Source of the DNA: Falciphora oryzae
Lineage: Eukaryota; Ascomycota; Sordariomycetes; Magnaporthales; Magnaporthaceae
DNA length: 64,000 nt
Assembly: GCA_000733355.1 (NCBI GenBank)
Contig: JNVV01000040.1
Location: forward strand, 182,600 to 246,599
Direction: 5' to 3'
The notes below the pieces were generated by a model. The model did no database searches and was not told the DNA's origin. It saw only the letters and a program-made list of their open reading frames with translations. This document shows positions 1-11,112 of the stretch, piece by piece. Both the position numbers and the translations under genes were made by a program. Within the stretch, counting starts at the first letter, position 1. Every line of letters begins with the position of its first letter.

Positions 1-2
1 AG

Positions 3-143
3 GAGCGGCTTCACTCCAAGCGGGACGGAGAGGAGGAGCGGTCTATCCAGCACTCACACCGATCTGCGGCGTCTTCCGAGGAGAAATCGAACGAGGAGCA
101 GGCGTCGGCATCGATGCCTCAACCCAACACGGCGCGTCCCTGA
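3..143 (+). CDS. 3' end of a truncated gene, product unknown
   Basis: Frame 3 is open from the window edge to a TGA at 141-143. It encodes about 46 residues rich in Glu, Ser, Arg and His (for example EEERSIQHSHRSAASSEEK), which looks like a disordered C-terminal tail. The other two forward frames are also open here for a while but read as Arg/Pro/Ser-rich noise. No domain is visible and the start lies outside the window, so the product cannot be named. It could also be untranslated sequence. Confidence 0.35.
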   Translation, partial: ERLHSKRDGEEERSIQHSHRSAASSEEKSNEEQASASMPQPNTARP

Positions 144-999
144 GCCGAATCGGAGTCGTAGTCAAGCGAGCGCATCCCCGGGCGTTCACTCACGACACCT
201 TTCCCTAGAAACAAAACCGACAACACCTCCCACCAACAACTCGCGCTGTCTTTCGGTTTTCGGCGATGTGCACTTCGCTACTATTAGCATTTGTAAGAAC
301 TGGGCTTTGGAACATTTTCGATCCCTCCATATGCTTGTCTCAAGTTAGGTATACTTATCTCATGTCAAATTTGGCACAAAATATTGCGGCGGGAAGTGAA
401 CGCATAAGGAGAGGCGGGGGATTTTGGGTCAGGGAGGGCAGCCTACCGACGGAGGAGGAAGATCAAAGACCTGAATAGCGTGCCAAGTGGACAGAGACGG
501 CCTGTATGCCGTGAAGGGGTTTTGACTGCGTTGTGTTTTCATTGGGGACTAGATAGACAAGAGATGATTCCTCTTCACTCGACCAGGTTGCCGTCCTCCC
601 ATAGCTTGACCGATGGGATGACATCTTTGTCTTGTTGCATTCAATCTCATGGCGCGGCTCCACTCCCACGGCCCCACAGGAGCATTATCTTATCTTATCA
701 GGTTTCCAGAATGCCCCGCCGGCCCCCGCCTTCTGGTTCATGACGACCACAGAAGGAGCCTGGGATTTCGCTTGATGCGACCGCTGTTTGTGCATCGCAA
801 ACCGCATTTTCAGCGAGCGCGCACGTATGAGGTAATGAGCCTGCCTCGCCGAGACCTTTAATGTGATGTTGAGCTCATGAGAGCTTGAGCCAGACCAAAT
901 CCCTTCTGTGCCGAACGCGCCTGAGCCTCGACTGACCGCTCTGCCACCCCTCCCAGGTAGAACAGACCGGCGCAGGGCACGCACCTGGAGGTTTTCGCC
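144..999. other. intergenic, upstream of the UCH37 gene
   Basis: No convincing gene is seen. Short ORFs on both strands have Arg/Ser/Pro-rich, non-protein-like composition. The stretch probably holds the 3' UTR of the truncated gene at the left edge and the promoter and 5' UTR of the deubiquitinase gene. Confidence 0.6.
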
Positions 1000-2196
1000 A
1001 TGAGCGGGGGCTGGAATACAAGTAGGTCTAATGTTTCCTCCGACTCCTAATGTAGACACAGAGCTGACCATGAGATCACTATAGTCGAGTCCGATGCGGT
1101 ATGCTCCCCTCCCCGACCCCGACACCGACCACTACCACCCGTAACGGCCAGCAAACCCGCTCCAGCCACTATTCAAGATTGAGAGTCCAAGATGACCAGA
1201 GACAGAAAAGGCTGATCAACTCGCGCGCGCACACAGGGCGTCTTCACGTACCTGCTGGAGGAGCTCGGAGTCAAGGACGTGCAGTTTGAGGAGCTGCTAA
1301 GCCTGGACCCGGACGACCTGGCGGAGCTGCATCCCGTCTACGGCGTCATCTTCCTCTTCAAATACCCGACCAACACCCCCTACACGGCCCGCGACAAGCC
1401 ACTAGACGGCGAGTTCGACCACGCCGCCGCCGAGCGCCTCTTCTTCGCCTCCCAGACCATCCAGAACGCGTGCGGCACCCAGGCCCTGCTCTCGGTGCTG
1501 CTCAACAAGATTGGCGACAATGGCGATGACAAGGAGCAGCGGGTCGACATCGGCCCCGCCCTGCGCGACTTCCGCGACTTCACCATGCCGCTCCCCGCCG
1601 AGTTCCGCGGCGAGGCCCTCTCCAACTCGGAGCTGATCCGAGGCGTGCACAACAGCTTCGCGCGCTCCTCTCCCTTCGCCGATGAGACGCAGCGCACGGG
1701 CGACGAGGAGACCGAGGACGCGTTCCACTTTATCGCCTACACCCAAATCGGCGGCACGCTGTACGAGCTCGACGGCCTGCAGCCCGCGCCCATCAGCCAC
1801 GGCGCCTGCGTGGCGGGCGGGGAGGCGTTTGCGAACAAGGTCATGCAGGTGCTGCAGAGGCGCATCGCGCGTTACGAGGCGTCCGAAATCCGCTTCAACC
1901 TGCTCGCCATGGTGCGCGACCTCCGGATCCAGGCGGCCGAGCTGGGCGACACTGAGGCGGCCGACACGGAGCGTAGGAAGCGCCGGGCCTGGCGCATCGA
2001 GAACTCGCTGCGCAGGCACAACTTTGTCGGCTTCGCGGGCGAGGTGCTTAAGGGCGTCGTCAAAGCCAAGCTGGACCAGGGTGGCGAGGCGGCCTACGAC
2101 CGCTGGGTCGGGCAGGCCAAGGACAAGATGGTGACCAGGATAGAGGAGCGGAAGAAGGGCCGGGCCGGCGGCAGGGATACGGAGATGGAGGACTGA
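1000..2196 (+). CDS. uch2: UCH37/UCHL5-type ubiquitin C-terminal hydrolase
   Basis: A cysteine deubiquitinase of peptidase family C12 that in other organisms works at the 19S proteasome lid, trimming ubiquitin chains from substrates. Proposed CDS: join(1000..1021,1085..1098,1237..2196), 331 aa; human UCHL5 is about 329. The N-terminus reads MSGGWNTIESDAGVFTYLLE, the family's usual opening, and is obtained only by joining a 22-nt exon, a 14-nt microexon and the main exon. The active site is complete: oxyanion Gln85, nucleophile Cys91 (in QNACGTQA), His176 (in DAFHFIAY) and Asp191 (in LYELDG). The Gln-Cys and His-Asp spacings match the family. The C-terminal third (from about residue 215) contains a RRHNFVGF segment and a basic end, like the UCH37 tail domain that binds the proteasome. 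Intron 1 (1022-1084) has a CTGAC branch site and TAG acceptor; intron 2 (1099-1236) has CTGATC near its 3' end and a CAG acceptor. The long ORF antisense to this gene is a codon shadow. Confidence 0.93.
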
Positions 2197-2931
2197 TTCT
2201 GAACTGGGTGTGATGAAGTCGATTTGAGCGGCATGTCGAAAACAACAGTAATGACCGACTTTGGGCCACTTCCTACGTTGCTGGTTACTTCTATCTCTAT
2301 TCCTTATATGGGCGAGCGATTTTGACCCAGACACTTGTTCACGAAAGAAAAGCATGCCATACGAGCAACGAGGGGTTCTACACGGAGCGGCCCTGGAGCA
2401 GGCGCGGCGAGGCGTGGAGGAGGCAGCAGTCGGTGGAGAGCCCGGTGCTTGGGAGGGCGCGGTTGGACACTCCCAGTTTGTATTCTCAGGGTGGTGGCGG
2501 CATATGAATGGGTCATTGTGGAAGCTCTTCTGTAGGAGAAAGTGTTGCTGCGGAATATGGACTGTTATCTTGTGGTTTTCACAGTCTCCAGGTATTGCAT
2601 CCATTTGATTTTGATGCCAATATTCGGTTCGTGAGACGCTCGTACACGCTTGAGGTCCAGCCCAGCATTGCCGTCTTTGCTTCACCGCAACGGGGAAGAC
2701 CTACGGTGGGCCCGGATCCACTAAGCAATTTCCTCGGCAGCGGGCAGCCAACAACCACCAAAGCAAGGAACCAACTTCAGCACGTCAATGTCTGGTGACC
2801 AAGCACACAGCCCACCAACTTCAACCTTGGACTTGCGACGATTCCATTTCTCCCTACACTGCGGCAGCAGCAATCACCGTGCAGTCCAACATTGCGCTTC
2901 TTCTTCTCTCCTCCTTAGGTCTTTGAGAACA
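2197..2931. other. intergenic between the UCH37 and ankyrin genes
   Basis: Nothing coding is supported. It should contain the UCH37 3' UTR and the promoter of the ankyrin gene. An in-frame ATG at 2788 would add 48 Ser/His/Arg-rich residues to the ankyrin protein; I prefer the ATG at 2932. Confidence 0.55.
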
Positions 2932-4821
2932 ATGAGCCGGTCGTTTCTCAACGATCTCGAGGAAGGTGAACCTTCTTGGTGGAGATTGGGAAAACCTTGG
3001 GTGCTCGAAATCCTCCGACGCGAACGCCATCGGCCGAGGGCGGACTACGACGACGAGCACCTGCGTGAGATGTTCAATGCTGCTTTTGACGGCGATGTCA
3101 ACCGGCTTGAGGCGGCCTTGGTGGCTCTGACGCAGTCCCGTGAGCAAGTCAATATCAGCATGCTTCACCACCGCGAGGACTTGGACCACGTTCAGACGCC
3201 GTTGCACGCAGCCGCGATCGGTGGCCACCTTGACGCGGCCATGCTCCTGATCGCGCTTGGTGCCGACTTGGAAGCTTCTGTCGGTTACGCTGGCGACCAG
3301 TACACGCCGCTGCATTATGCAATCAGTTGCGGAAATCCCGCCTTGGTCCGGCTTCTGCTGGATTCGGGTGCCGACGTTACTGCCCGCTTTTATCAGGACA
3401 TCGGGGAGGATGAGGGCATCTCGACTTTCTTAGCGCTCAGCCCCCACAACGAACCTGAGGCAATGATCGAGACGATTGATTTGCTACTTGACCACGGTCT
3501 AGATGTTAATGAGTCATCGCCTGGCTGCCGCGGGAACAATCGGCTGGTATGCATACCACTTCTTCTTTTCTCGACATACGTCATATTTCTAACCCTGAAC
3601 CTAGATGCGTGATGCTCTGCAAACTGGTTCTGCCAAGCTTGTCAAGCATCTGATGAAGCGCGGCGCCATGCTATCTAAGGATCGCTCCGAAAACCTTCGT
3701 CAAGCAGCCGGCAGCAGTCAATCCTCTGAAGCCCTGGAATTCCTGGTTGAGGAGCTGGGGTATCGTGATATCGACCACGATCTGGTAGCTCTTCGCACCG
3801 TAGCAGGCGATTCGTGCAGCCGCTGGCCAGAATTCGCAGAGGTACGCAGTAGAATGGCCCGCTTCCTTATATCACACCTCATACGCGATCTGGGTCCCAG
3901 AAAAGCCCTCAAGGATGTACCAGGGATCGATACCGTATTCCAAATGGCAGGCCACAGTGACAGCGCAGTCTTGGCACGGCTGTTGCTAGAGCACGGGGTC
4001 GGCACACCCACCGGCCCCTTGAGAGACTCGACCCTGGCCGCCGCCTGTAGAAAGAGGGCGGGCCCGGAAACCATCAAAGTGCTTCTCGACGCCGGCGAAG
4101 ACGTCAATTGTCACACCAATCCCTCATACTCCGACCAAGTTTCTCCGCTGCTAGAAGCTTGTATCAGTTTCTCTGACCCCGAGGCCATCAAGTTGCTATT
4201 GGAAGCGGGGGCGGATATTAACTGCCGCCGTGGTGGCAATAATGCTCGTAAGCCATGCATTTTCCCCCTCACTGATTCTGGTTCTTGTATAATCGCTGAC
4301 GCGCTCCTCACGTCCTAGTACATTACGCCGTTCTACAACCAGCAACGATGAAACTGCTCCTCGATGCTGGCGTCGATCCCAGGGCACGTAACAGCCTCGG
4401 CGAGACCCCCTTGTTCACGCAAATCAGCAGAATTGGCGCTAGATACGCAATCTGGAAACCGGATCCTACCAAGGATGACTTCATGGATTGTATCCGCCTC
4501 TTAGCGGAAGCATGCCAGAGCCTTGGTGAAATCAACGCTGTCGACCGCCACGGAAGGTCGGCGCTGCACCTCCTTGCTCGAAAACTTGAGGATGGTTGGG
4601 AAGATCTCATTGTGCAGTACCCGCACCGTGTCGAAACCTACGTGGAGGCTGTGCGTATTTTGATCGAACGGGGTGCTCGTCTTGATATCCGAGACAACCA
4701 GGGCAGGACCGTAGAGGACACGTTCCAGCAAGAGGGCGGGTATTCGCTGCTGGCCGAATTGCGGAAGGCAGGCGTGCAGATACCACGCGAAGAGGACTCC
4801 CAGACACATACCAAGCAGTGA
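2932..4821 (+). CDS. ankyrin-repeat protein
   Basis: A repeat scaffold probably acting in protein-protein contacts; the partner is unknown. Proposed CDS: join(2932..3546,3605..4247,4319..4821), 586 aa. Ankyrin units are clear at about residues 88-117 (TPLHAAAIGGHLDAAMLLI), 125-152 (TPLHYAISCGNPALVRLLLD) and 178-195, then again after the first intron, with LLDAGEDVN, LLLEAGADIN, LLLDAGVDPRAR and LIERGARLDIRD. Both introns (58 and 71 nt) interrupt ankyrin units; GTATGC and GTAAGC donors and TAG acceptors restore frame exactly, including a codon CTA split C|TA. Between about residues 245 and 350 the repeats are degenerate. There is no signal peptide, membrane segment, kinase, NACHT or F-box domain. 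The N-terminal 45 residues (MSRSFLNDLEEGEPSWW) match nothing I know. Start chosen as the first ATG giving ordinary protein composition. Confidence 0.85.
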
Positions 4822-5847
4822 GGACTCGGAGACCAAATTCCATTCCAATCACACCATGTCTCCCAAGTTCCCCTTTTCAACCCTGGACACTAGTACTACC
4901 CGGCTAGGGACACAGGTGATGGCCCCGACATGGTTACTACGAGAGGATGCCACCATCCCGGTCTGAAGGGTGCAAGGGAGACAAGGTTGGGAGCCGAGCT
5001 AGGCATAGGAATGGCCGCAGGCTACACCGCGAGTGTGTGTATGGGCAGCCGACGCCAGATGCTATTTCTCAACCTTTGTCCCGAGGTGAGACACTCCATC
5101 AACCCGTGTCCACAGGGTCATACCGGCTGACAAGCTACAAGTGACCACTCCATCGAAACACGGTCCCACACCTTCAGCTCCCACTACCGCTACTTCGCCC
5201 TGTAGCGGCTAGGGGCTGAAGTCGCAAGGGCGCACCCGGCTTCAAACGTCTTGGTGGGCATTGTGGAGTACAGAAGCCAGAGGAGCCGGACGTGTGAGGA
5301 TGCCGTTCGATAGGCGGTAGCTGAAGCGACTAGGTGCTTCAGGTCTGTGTGATTCTTTTGGCATCTTTGGTCCGTTATGGTTGCGGCTGGGCCCTTGTTC
5401 TCGTCCTTTTCCTAGTCCTATTCTTATCCTCTTTCTGGCCTCAGGAAACCAAATAACCACATGGAGTGGGACATGGTCTGCCGCTCGCGGAAGCAACTAC
5501 TACTGTTGCCGTCGTCTTCAAGACGAGTTGCGGCTAGAAGACTCGGGGTTCACGGATGCGAGGGCCATGAGAAACAGCCGAGCGTGGGCGGCCCTTTGTT
5601 CCCGCAAACTTCAGCTGGCCAGGCGCAGGACCTGGCGAGAAGGCGAAAAACAAGGGAAAAGGTAGTTAGAGGTAGGCCATGAGCCCTGAGCCGAGACAAC
5701 ACCTACTGCGAGCTCTTGGATCTCCTCCTCCCCGCGCGCCACCCCCTGACCAATAGGTCAAACACGCGGATTCAAGTGGAACGAGCTGAGATACCATTTC
5801 GCAGTGACAACATTCCCCTCCTTCACGGCGCCAGCAGAAATTCGTTC

Positions 5848-5874
5848 AAAAAAAAAAAAAAAAAAAAAAAAAAA
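5848..5874. repeat. 27-nt poly(A) tract
   Basis: Uninterrupted run of 27 A in non-coding DNA. It is one of many A/T homopolymers in this window, and of three that reach 27 nt. Confidence 0.95.
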
Positions 5875-7607
5875 GGGAAGTTCGGCTCCGATATGTCCAT
5901 GATCAGATGCGTACCCGGCCGACCAGCAAGAAACGTCACCAGGGAGGGTTCGTTTTCTACCCGGGTGTTATCCAGAGTCGCCATCTCCCACTGTCCTGTT
6001 TTGTCGGTTGACGGAGCTGGTTGTGAAATATTGAGAAGCCCTGCCGCGGTGGTGGCGTCATGTCCGCTCAGGGTCGAGGAGGACGGCGTACCGATGCTCC
6101 TCCATCCGAGATTATGAGGGGGTAAATTGTGTGCTAGTCCGGGCGTGGCGTCCTTGAAGCTGATGGTGATGGACAGGGGAGGGCGAGCTATGTGTCAGCC
6201 CTCGACATCGATGGATGGAGAGTTGCAGGAGGCTCCGGTCGAACCTGATGCCCTTTTCGGCTCACAGGCCCGGCCGAGAACAGAGCAGAGATGCAGTTTG
6301 GGTCATATTATTCGCTTTTCAATCTTTCTGAAGCGTCAGCAACAAACACTCAAAATCACGGAACAATATCACCACCCCATACGAGCACCCACCACAACAC
6401 CACCCCGACGGCCGAGTTTCTTGTTTGATTGTTTGTTTGTTTTACCCCGTGGTTTTTCCTTTTTGTATTCGGCCCGCGCTACCAAACGAGCGCCACAGCT
6501 GCCGGGGATCAGCAAAGGCTGTAAACTGGCGCTGCCGGGGCTGAAACCCAGGCGAGGGTGCCACGCTTTCAGCCGCAAGCTCGGCCTCAATAGTCTCTCT
6601 TGCAAAACGGGCTCTATCACGCATTTGTTCGGAGCTACAGCCATGCGAAACTCTGTGTGCTTCCACGTCCGTCCCGTCTGTCCGAGGTGTCGGGGGTCGG
6701 CCACTGCTTTCACCGAGCTGTCCCCCAGCCGTAGATATACCGCTCGCCTCTCTCCCCTTCCGCCTGAAGCCTCGGGGTGTGTAGGATATAAGAAGAGCCC
6801 TCCCTCCATGTCGACAGGAATTTCCTGCGCATGTCACCGCACTCTCCCGCCGGGACGAAGAGCCGCCTACAAGGGGACCCAGCCACATCCACAGCTTGTT
6901 ACCAACCGCGAACGGCGCCCGACGCAGCCGACATTGCCCAACGCACCATCTCTCTCCATGGCGGCCCTCGATGAACAGATGCCGGGCCACAGACGCCTGC
7001 CGGGGATGAAGGAAGAGCGGTGGGTTGACTGATGGGATGGAGGGACGACGGACGAAGACCTGGACATGCATCTGGGGCGAGGATGGGGGAAAGTATGGAA
7101 TCTGCACATGACGAACCGGGCCGCGGACGGATCGCCACCACGGCCAGCCTCGAAAGATATCGACACGAACGAAATCGCCCCGGCTTCGGGCCTTTTTTTT
7201 TCATTCACAACAACTACATCCAATTGGGGGTCCTACGCTCCCACGAGCTCCATGTGTCGCCAGGGTGCCAAGCTCCCCCCTCCCACCGAGCGAACCGACC
7301 GGACGGAGACCAACCCGATGACCAGCGACGACGACGACTACGCATCGAGGTCGCCGCGAGCCCTCGTATCCTGTCCGTCCCATAGAGACCGCCCGCCACG
7401 GCCGCCCGGACCATCGAGCCCGTATCATCATCCCCAGTCCAGCCGTTGCATCTCCAACGAACCGGGGTGCCCACGGGTGGATGCAGCACGGTTCACCACA
7501 CCATCCCTCAAAAGGTCCCCAGTCCGAGTCCCCGGGTGCGAACCTCTTTGCGATGGATGAGAATTCTGGTCACAAAATAAAGAGAAGAAACTCTAGAGGG
7601 TTTCGTG

Positions 7608-7629
7608 ACCGAGCACGAATGTGCTCGGT
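7608..7629. other. perfect hairpin, 9-bp stem
   Basis: ACCGAGCAC and GTGCTCGGT are perfect inverted arms (7608-7616 and 7621-7629) around a GAAT loop. It lies about 1.1 kb beyond the stop codon of the minus-strand zinc-finger gene. It may be an RNA hairpin or a palindromic protein site; function unknown. Confidence 0.6.
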
Positions 7630-8725
7630 GAGCTTTTGCGTTTTTTGGCCTCCCATACCACATCTAGGCGTGCGCCTGCCGCGGCCGCCAAGGGCAGATA
7701 TCAAAACCTCCCAAGTCAGACGGACACACCTCAACTCGACGCCGACTTGGTTTTTTTTTTTTTTTTTTCTTTCCCTCTTACCAGCCGGGCCCAAGCACCT
7801 TTTTGTTCGGCCTTCTGCGTTTCTATCCCATCCTCTCTCCAAAGTCTTGATTACTGCACGCCGGGGTTGTTTCAACCGATCGCTTCACGTGAACGGCAAG
7901 TCAGCCAGGGTACAGTTGGAATGGGGCACACCCTTGACTGCGACACCAACCTGTATAGCATGGCTCGAAAGCAACAAGTCACGATTACAGCAACTAACGG
8001 AGGGACGTAAAAAAAGGTTCTTCGCGCGGGATTATGGTTCTTCATGTTTTCACACGCAATGTTTCTACAACAGGCGGAAGGGACAGACCAAGAAGAGAAA
8101 GACAAGCACGCCCGGCAATCCGCCATGGACCAAGGACCCCCCACGAGACGCCGCCCGCTCTGGATCGACCGACCACATAACCAAGCCCCCATGATTCTCG
8201 CCAAATATTCAAAAAGGACAGTAAAAGTTTGTTCGATCCCGAGAGTGAAAAAAAGTACAGAGACGAGAGAGTGTAAGAGATCTTTCTTTTTTATTAATTC
8301 GGGTTGACATCGTGACGCATCATCCGCCAGAAGTGGCAGATGCGGGTGGAAAAAAAAATACAGAAGAGAAAAACCATATGAAAGCACAACCAAGGGTATC
8401 GTGAAGCCGCGACCGACGGCCAGGTTCAATCCGTTACAACAGGAGAGGAAATCCAAAAACATGACAGACAGGCAAGTGGCAAAGAAAAAATCCCCCATCT
8501 GAAGACCGACAGACGGTGTCGGAGATGAGAAGAGTTGGAAACAGAGAGAGAATGTGAAAGAGAACGACAAAAACCGTTCACCGCGCCGAGTACATGCCCG
8601 CTCTCTACGCCATTAATTTTATTTTCCCGGGGTATCGGCCAAAAGTTGCCGTCATAAACGTCGTAAAGATGTGTTTGTGTGTGGGTGTGTGTGAGTGATA
8701 GAGATGAGGTGAAGACCCCGTCCCA

Positions 8726-11112
8726 TTATTGAGCAGCAGCGTGGAGCTGGCGGCGCTGCTCCTCGGTCAGGTCGTCCGAGATCCACGGTCCTTTCTCCTC
8801 ATCGGTGGCGTCGAGGAAGCCCTGGGCACGGCGCATGGTCTGGATGTCGAGATCCGTGACGTAGGCCTTCTCGTCCTGGAGCTTGATGCGCACCTCGTGC
8901 TCCGTCGACAGCATCATGTCGTCCTTGGCCAGGCGCCGCGGGCCGTCGAAAACGGTCATGACGCGCTTCTTCATCGTCATCTGGCCCTTGTCGAATCCCC
9001 ACGACGACGGGTAGTCGCGCCGGCTCTTGCGGCCCTTGGCCTGCTTGATGTGCGCCGGCCCGTTGCGCGAGTGCGTCATGCCCCGCGACTTCTGCACCCC
9101 GTTGGCCGGGTTGCCGGCCTTCTTCTTGGACGGCGAGGCGGTGGCCTTGCCGCCGACCCGCGCCCGCGACTCGTCCTCGCAGTCCTCGTCGTCCATCTCC
9201 TCGTCGTCGTCGTTGTCGCTGAACGGCGAAGCCATGGTCGCCGTCGGCAGCTGGTTCTTCTCCAGCGTCGCGTGCACCTCGCGATCCTCGGCCACCTCGG
9301 CCAGCCTCTTGGCGTTGATGGCCTCGGCCGGGTCCTCCTGCTGCACGATGCGGAGGACGCAGTCGTCCAGATGCTCGTAGAAGTCCTGGGCGTTGGAGAA
9401 GGTGGCTGAGCAGGTGCTGCACTTGCCCGTGGCGTCGGGCGCGTAGCCCGTCAGCTTCTTGGAAACGCCCGCCGCCGCCGCCGCCTTCTTGCGGCTGTTG
9501 GGAGGCGTCTGCTCCACGCCGTGCACCGCAGTCAGGTGGCGCTTGAAGACGTCGGCGCGGTTAAACGACTTCTCCGCCGCCGATCCCGATCCGGGACAGA
9601 AGCCGCACACCATGGTGCCCTTGTAGTGCGTCAAGGTGTGCCGGTTCTTGTCGTACTTGCGCGCGAACCCCTTGATGTGGTAGTCGCAAGTCTGGATCGG
9701 GCACTTCTCTGGCCGCTCCTCCTGGTGCGTGAGCATGTGCGCCTTAAGGTCCTTGAACTTCCTGCCGCACTCGGGATGTGGGCATCGCTGCTTCTCCTTG
9801 TTGGTCTCGCCGTCGCTGTTGTGCGGCTCCGCCGAGTAGCCCGAAGCGAAGGAATGCAGGCTCTGCCTCCGCGCCTCGCCGGGCGCGGGGAACTGGCTGT
9901 GCTGGTAGTAATTATGATTAGGGATGAATGGCGATGTGCTGCCGTTGCGGACATTGGGAGAGCCCGTCAGGGCGGGCGAGACGGGATATGCCGATGCTGG
10001 GGGCGCGGGATATGCGGACTCGAAAGCAGGGATTTCGAGGGGCCGGCTGATGCCGGGGTGGATGAGAGAGGGGTCTGCTTGAACACATAGTGTTGGTTAG
10101 CAAGTCTGGCTTGTACCACACACTTTCCGCTTTGCGATTCGACAGAGGAAAACCAACAAGAAGAGCCCAGAGGGGCGACGAAGTGACCACTACTCTGAGA
10201 GAAGAAAGGAGGAACATGACGATGAGCTGGCGGACGCGCGCCAGGGCTCAGCTCCTCCGGAGCACAGGAAGGGCTGCTCCAAGCCAATGGCGGAGATGAA
10301 AGAGAAGACGCAGACGTAACAGGAGAAAAGAAAGCAATGCTGGATTTCCGCGAGGAACAAGGAGACAGAGTCGGCGACGCAGACGCTGAGGGCGACGGCT
10401 GCGTGTCGATGGCCAACCGCCTGGGAGTGTCTTGTTGTTGCACAGAAGAGTCCCGGGGCCAAGGCTCGGCAGCAGAGGAAGGAACAGAAAAGACGGGGTC
10501 ATCAAGGCGATGCCGCTGGAAAACAGGAGGATTTTGACGTGATGACCTAGGGACCTCTGATAACTCACCCACAAAGCCCGGGGGCTTGTTCTGCTGCTGG
10601 GCGGCGTACTCGAAAGCGGCGTTGAACTCGTCCATGGTCGGCGCGGGGGCGAACGAGTACTCGGTGCTGGGCGCGAAGTAGTCGCTCTGGCCCACGATGC
10701 CGGGCAGGCCCTGGGCGCCGGCCCACTCAGGGACGGGCTGGTGGGCGGAGCGCGGCGAGCCGTGTGCTGACGAGGGCGCGGATCCGTTGGAGGCGATGGA
10801 CAGGTTCGACGAGGGTAACCTCATCTCGCCGTCGTCGGGGTACATGGCCGGCGACATCAGGCCGTTGGCCTTGGCAAAGACGCCGTAGGGAGTCTCGGTG
10901 TACAGGGCGCTGGCGTCGAAGCCCATGGTGGCGGGGTAGTCCTGGGCCGAGACCCTTGGGTAGTAGGTGTCGGGCGAAACGTTCATCTCCAGGGGCGCAG
11001 AGCCGAAGGGGCCCTGGGGAGGCTCCGGGTACATCATGTTGAAATCCTCGGGGTCGTTGCTGAGGTGTCTATGGGGCATGGCGAACGGCGAGTGCGGACC
11101 GGCGGGGACCAT
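8726..11112 (-). CDS. con7: C2H2 zinc-finger transcription factor, Con7-like
   Basis: Nuclear DNA-binding regulator. Con7p of rice-blast fungus controls conidium shape, infection structures and cell-wall genes; transfer of that role here is inference. Proposed CDS: complement(join(8726..10077,10569..11112)), 631 aa. Residues 1-278 are a disordered Pro/Ser/Ala/Tyr-rich activation-type region. Then come C2H2 fingers at about 280-299 (CPHPECGRKF...), 307-332 (ending in KNRHTLTH) and 339-367 (CGFC...FKRHLTAVH), and a fourth C2HC-like finger at 401-421 (CSTCSATFSN). After an acidic stretch of the SDNDDDEEMDDEDCEDE type, a conserved C-terminal block includes YPSSWGFDKGQMTMKKR and FDGPRRLAKDDMM. The 491-nt intron (10078-10568) has a GTGAGT donor, a CTAAC branch and adjacent AAG/CAG acceptors; use of the second removes one Ala (630 aa). 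The intron is stop-free in the exon-1 frame. ATG at 11112 is the first in frame. The family name comes from remembered similarity of the finger block; the TF call itself is firm. Confidence 0.82.

Larger units (their letters stand above)
4822..8725. other. 3.9-kb non-coding stretch
   Basis: No gene can be supported on either strand. ORFs up to 301 codons exist, but they are Arg/Ser/Pro/Thr-rich, have no recognisable motif and run through homopolymers. Visible structures are a 27-nt A run (5848-5874), an 18-nt T run (7751-7768) and a strong hairpin at 7608-7629. The right end should include the 3' UTR of the minus-strand zinc-finger gene. Confidence 0.6.

Noticed and set aside
1402..2685. 427-codon minus-strand ORF opposite the UCH37 gene
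   Set aside because: It is the antisense of a GC-rich coding exon, is Ala/Arg/Leu/Val-rich with no motif, and the sense strand has a complete catalytic set.
6127..7032. 301-codon plus-strand ORF
   Set aside because: Arg/Pro/Ser/Thr-rich with no domain and overlapping several similar ORFs in other frames; no sign of splice-linked neighbours.
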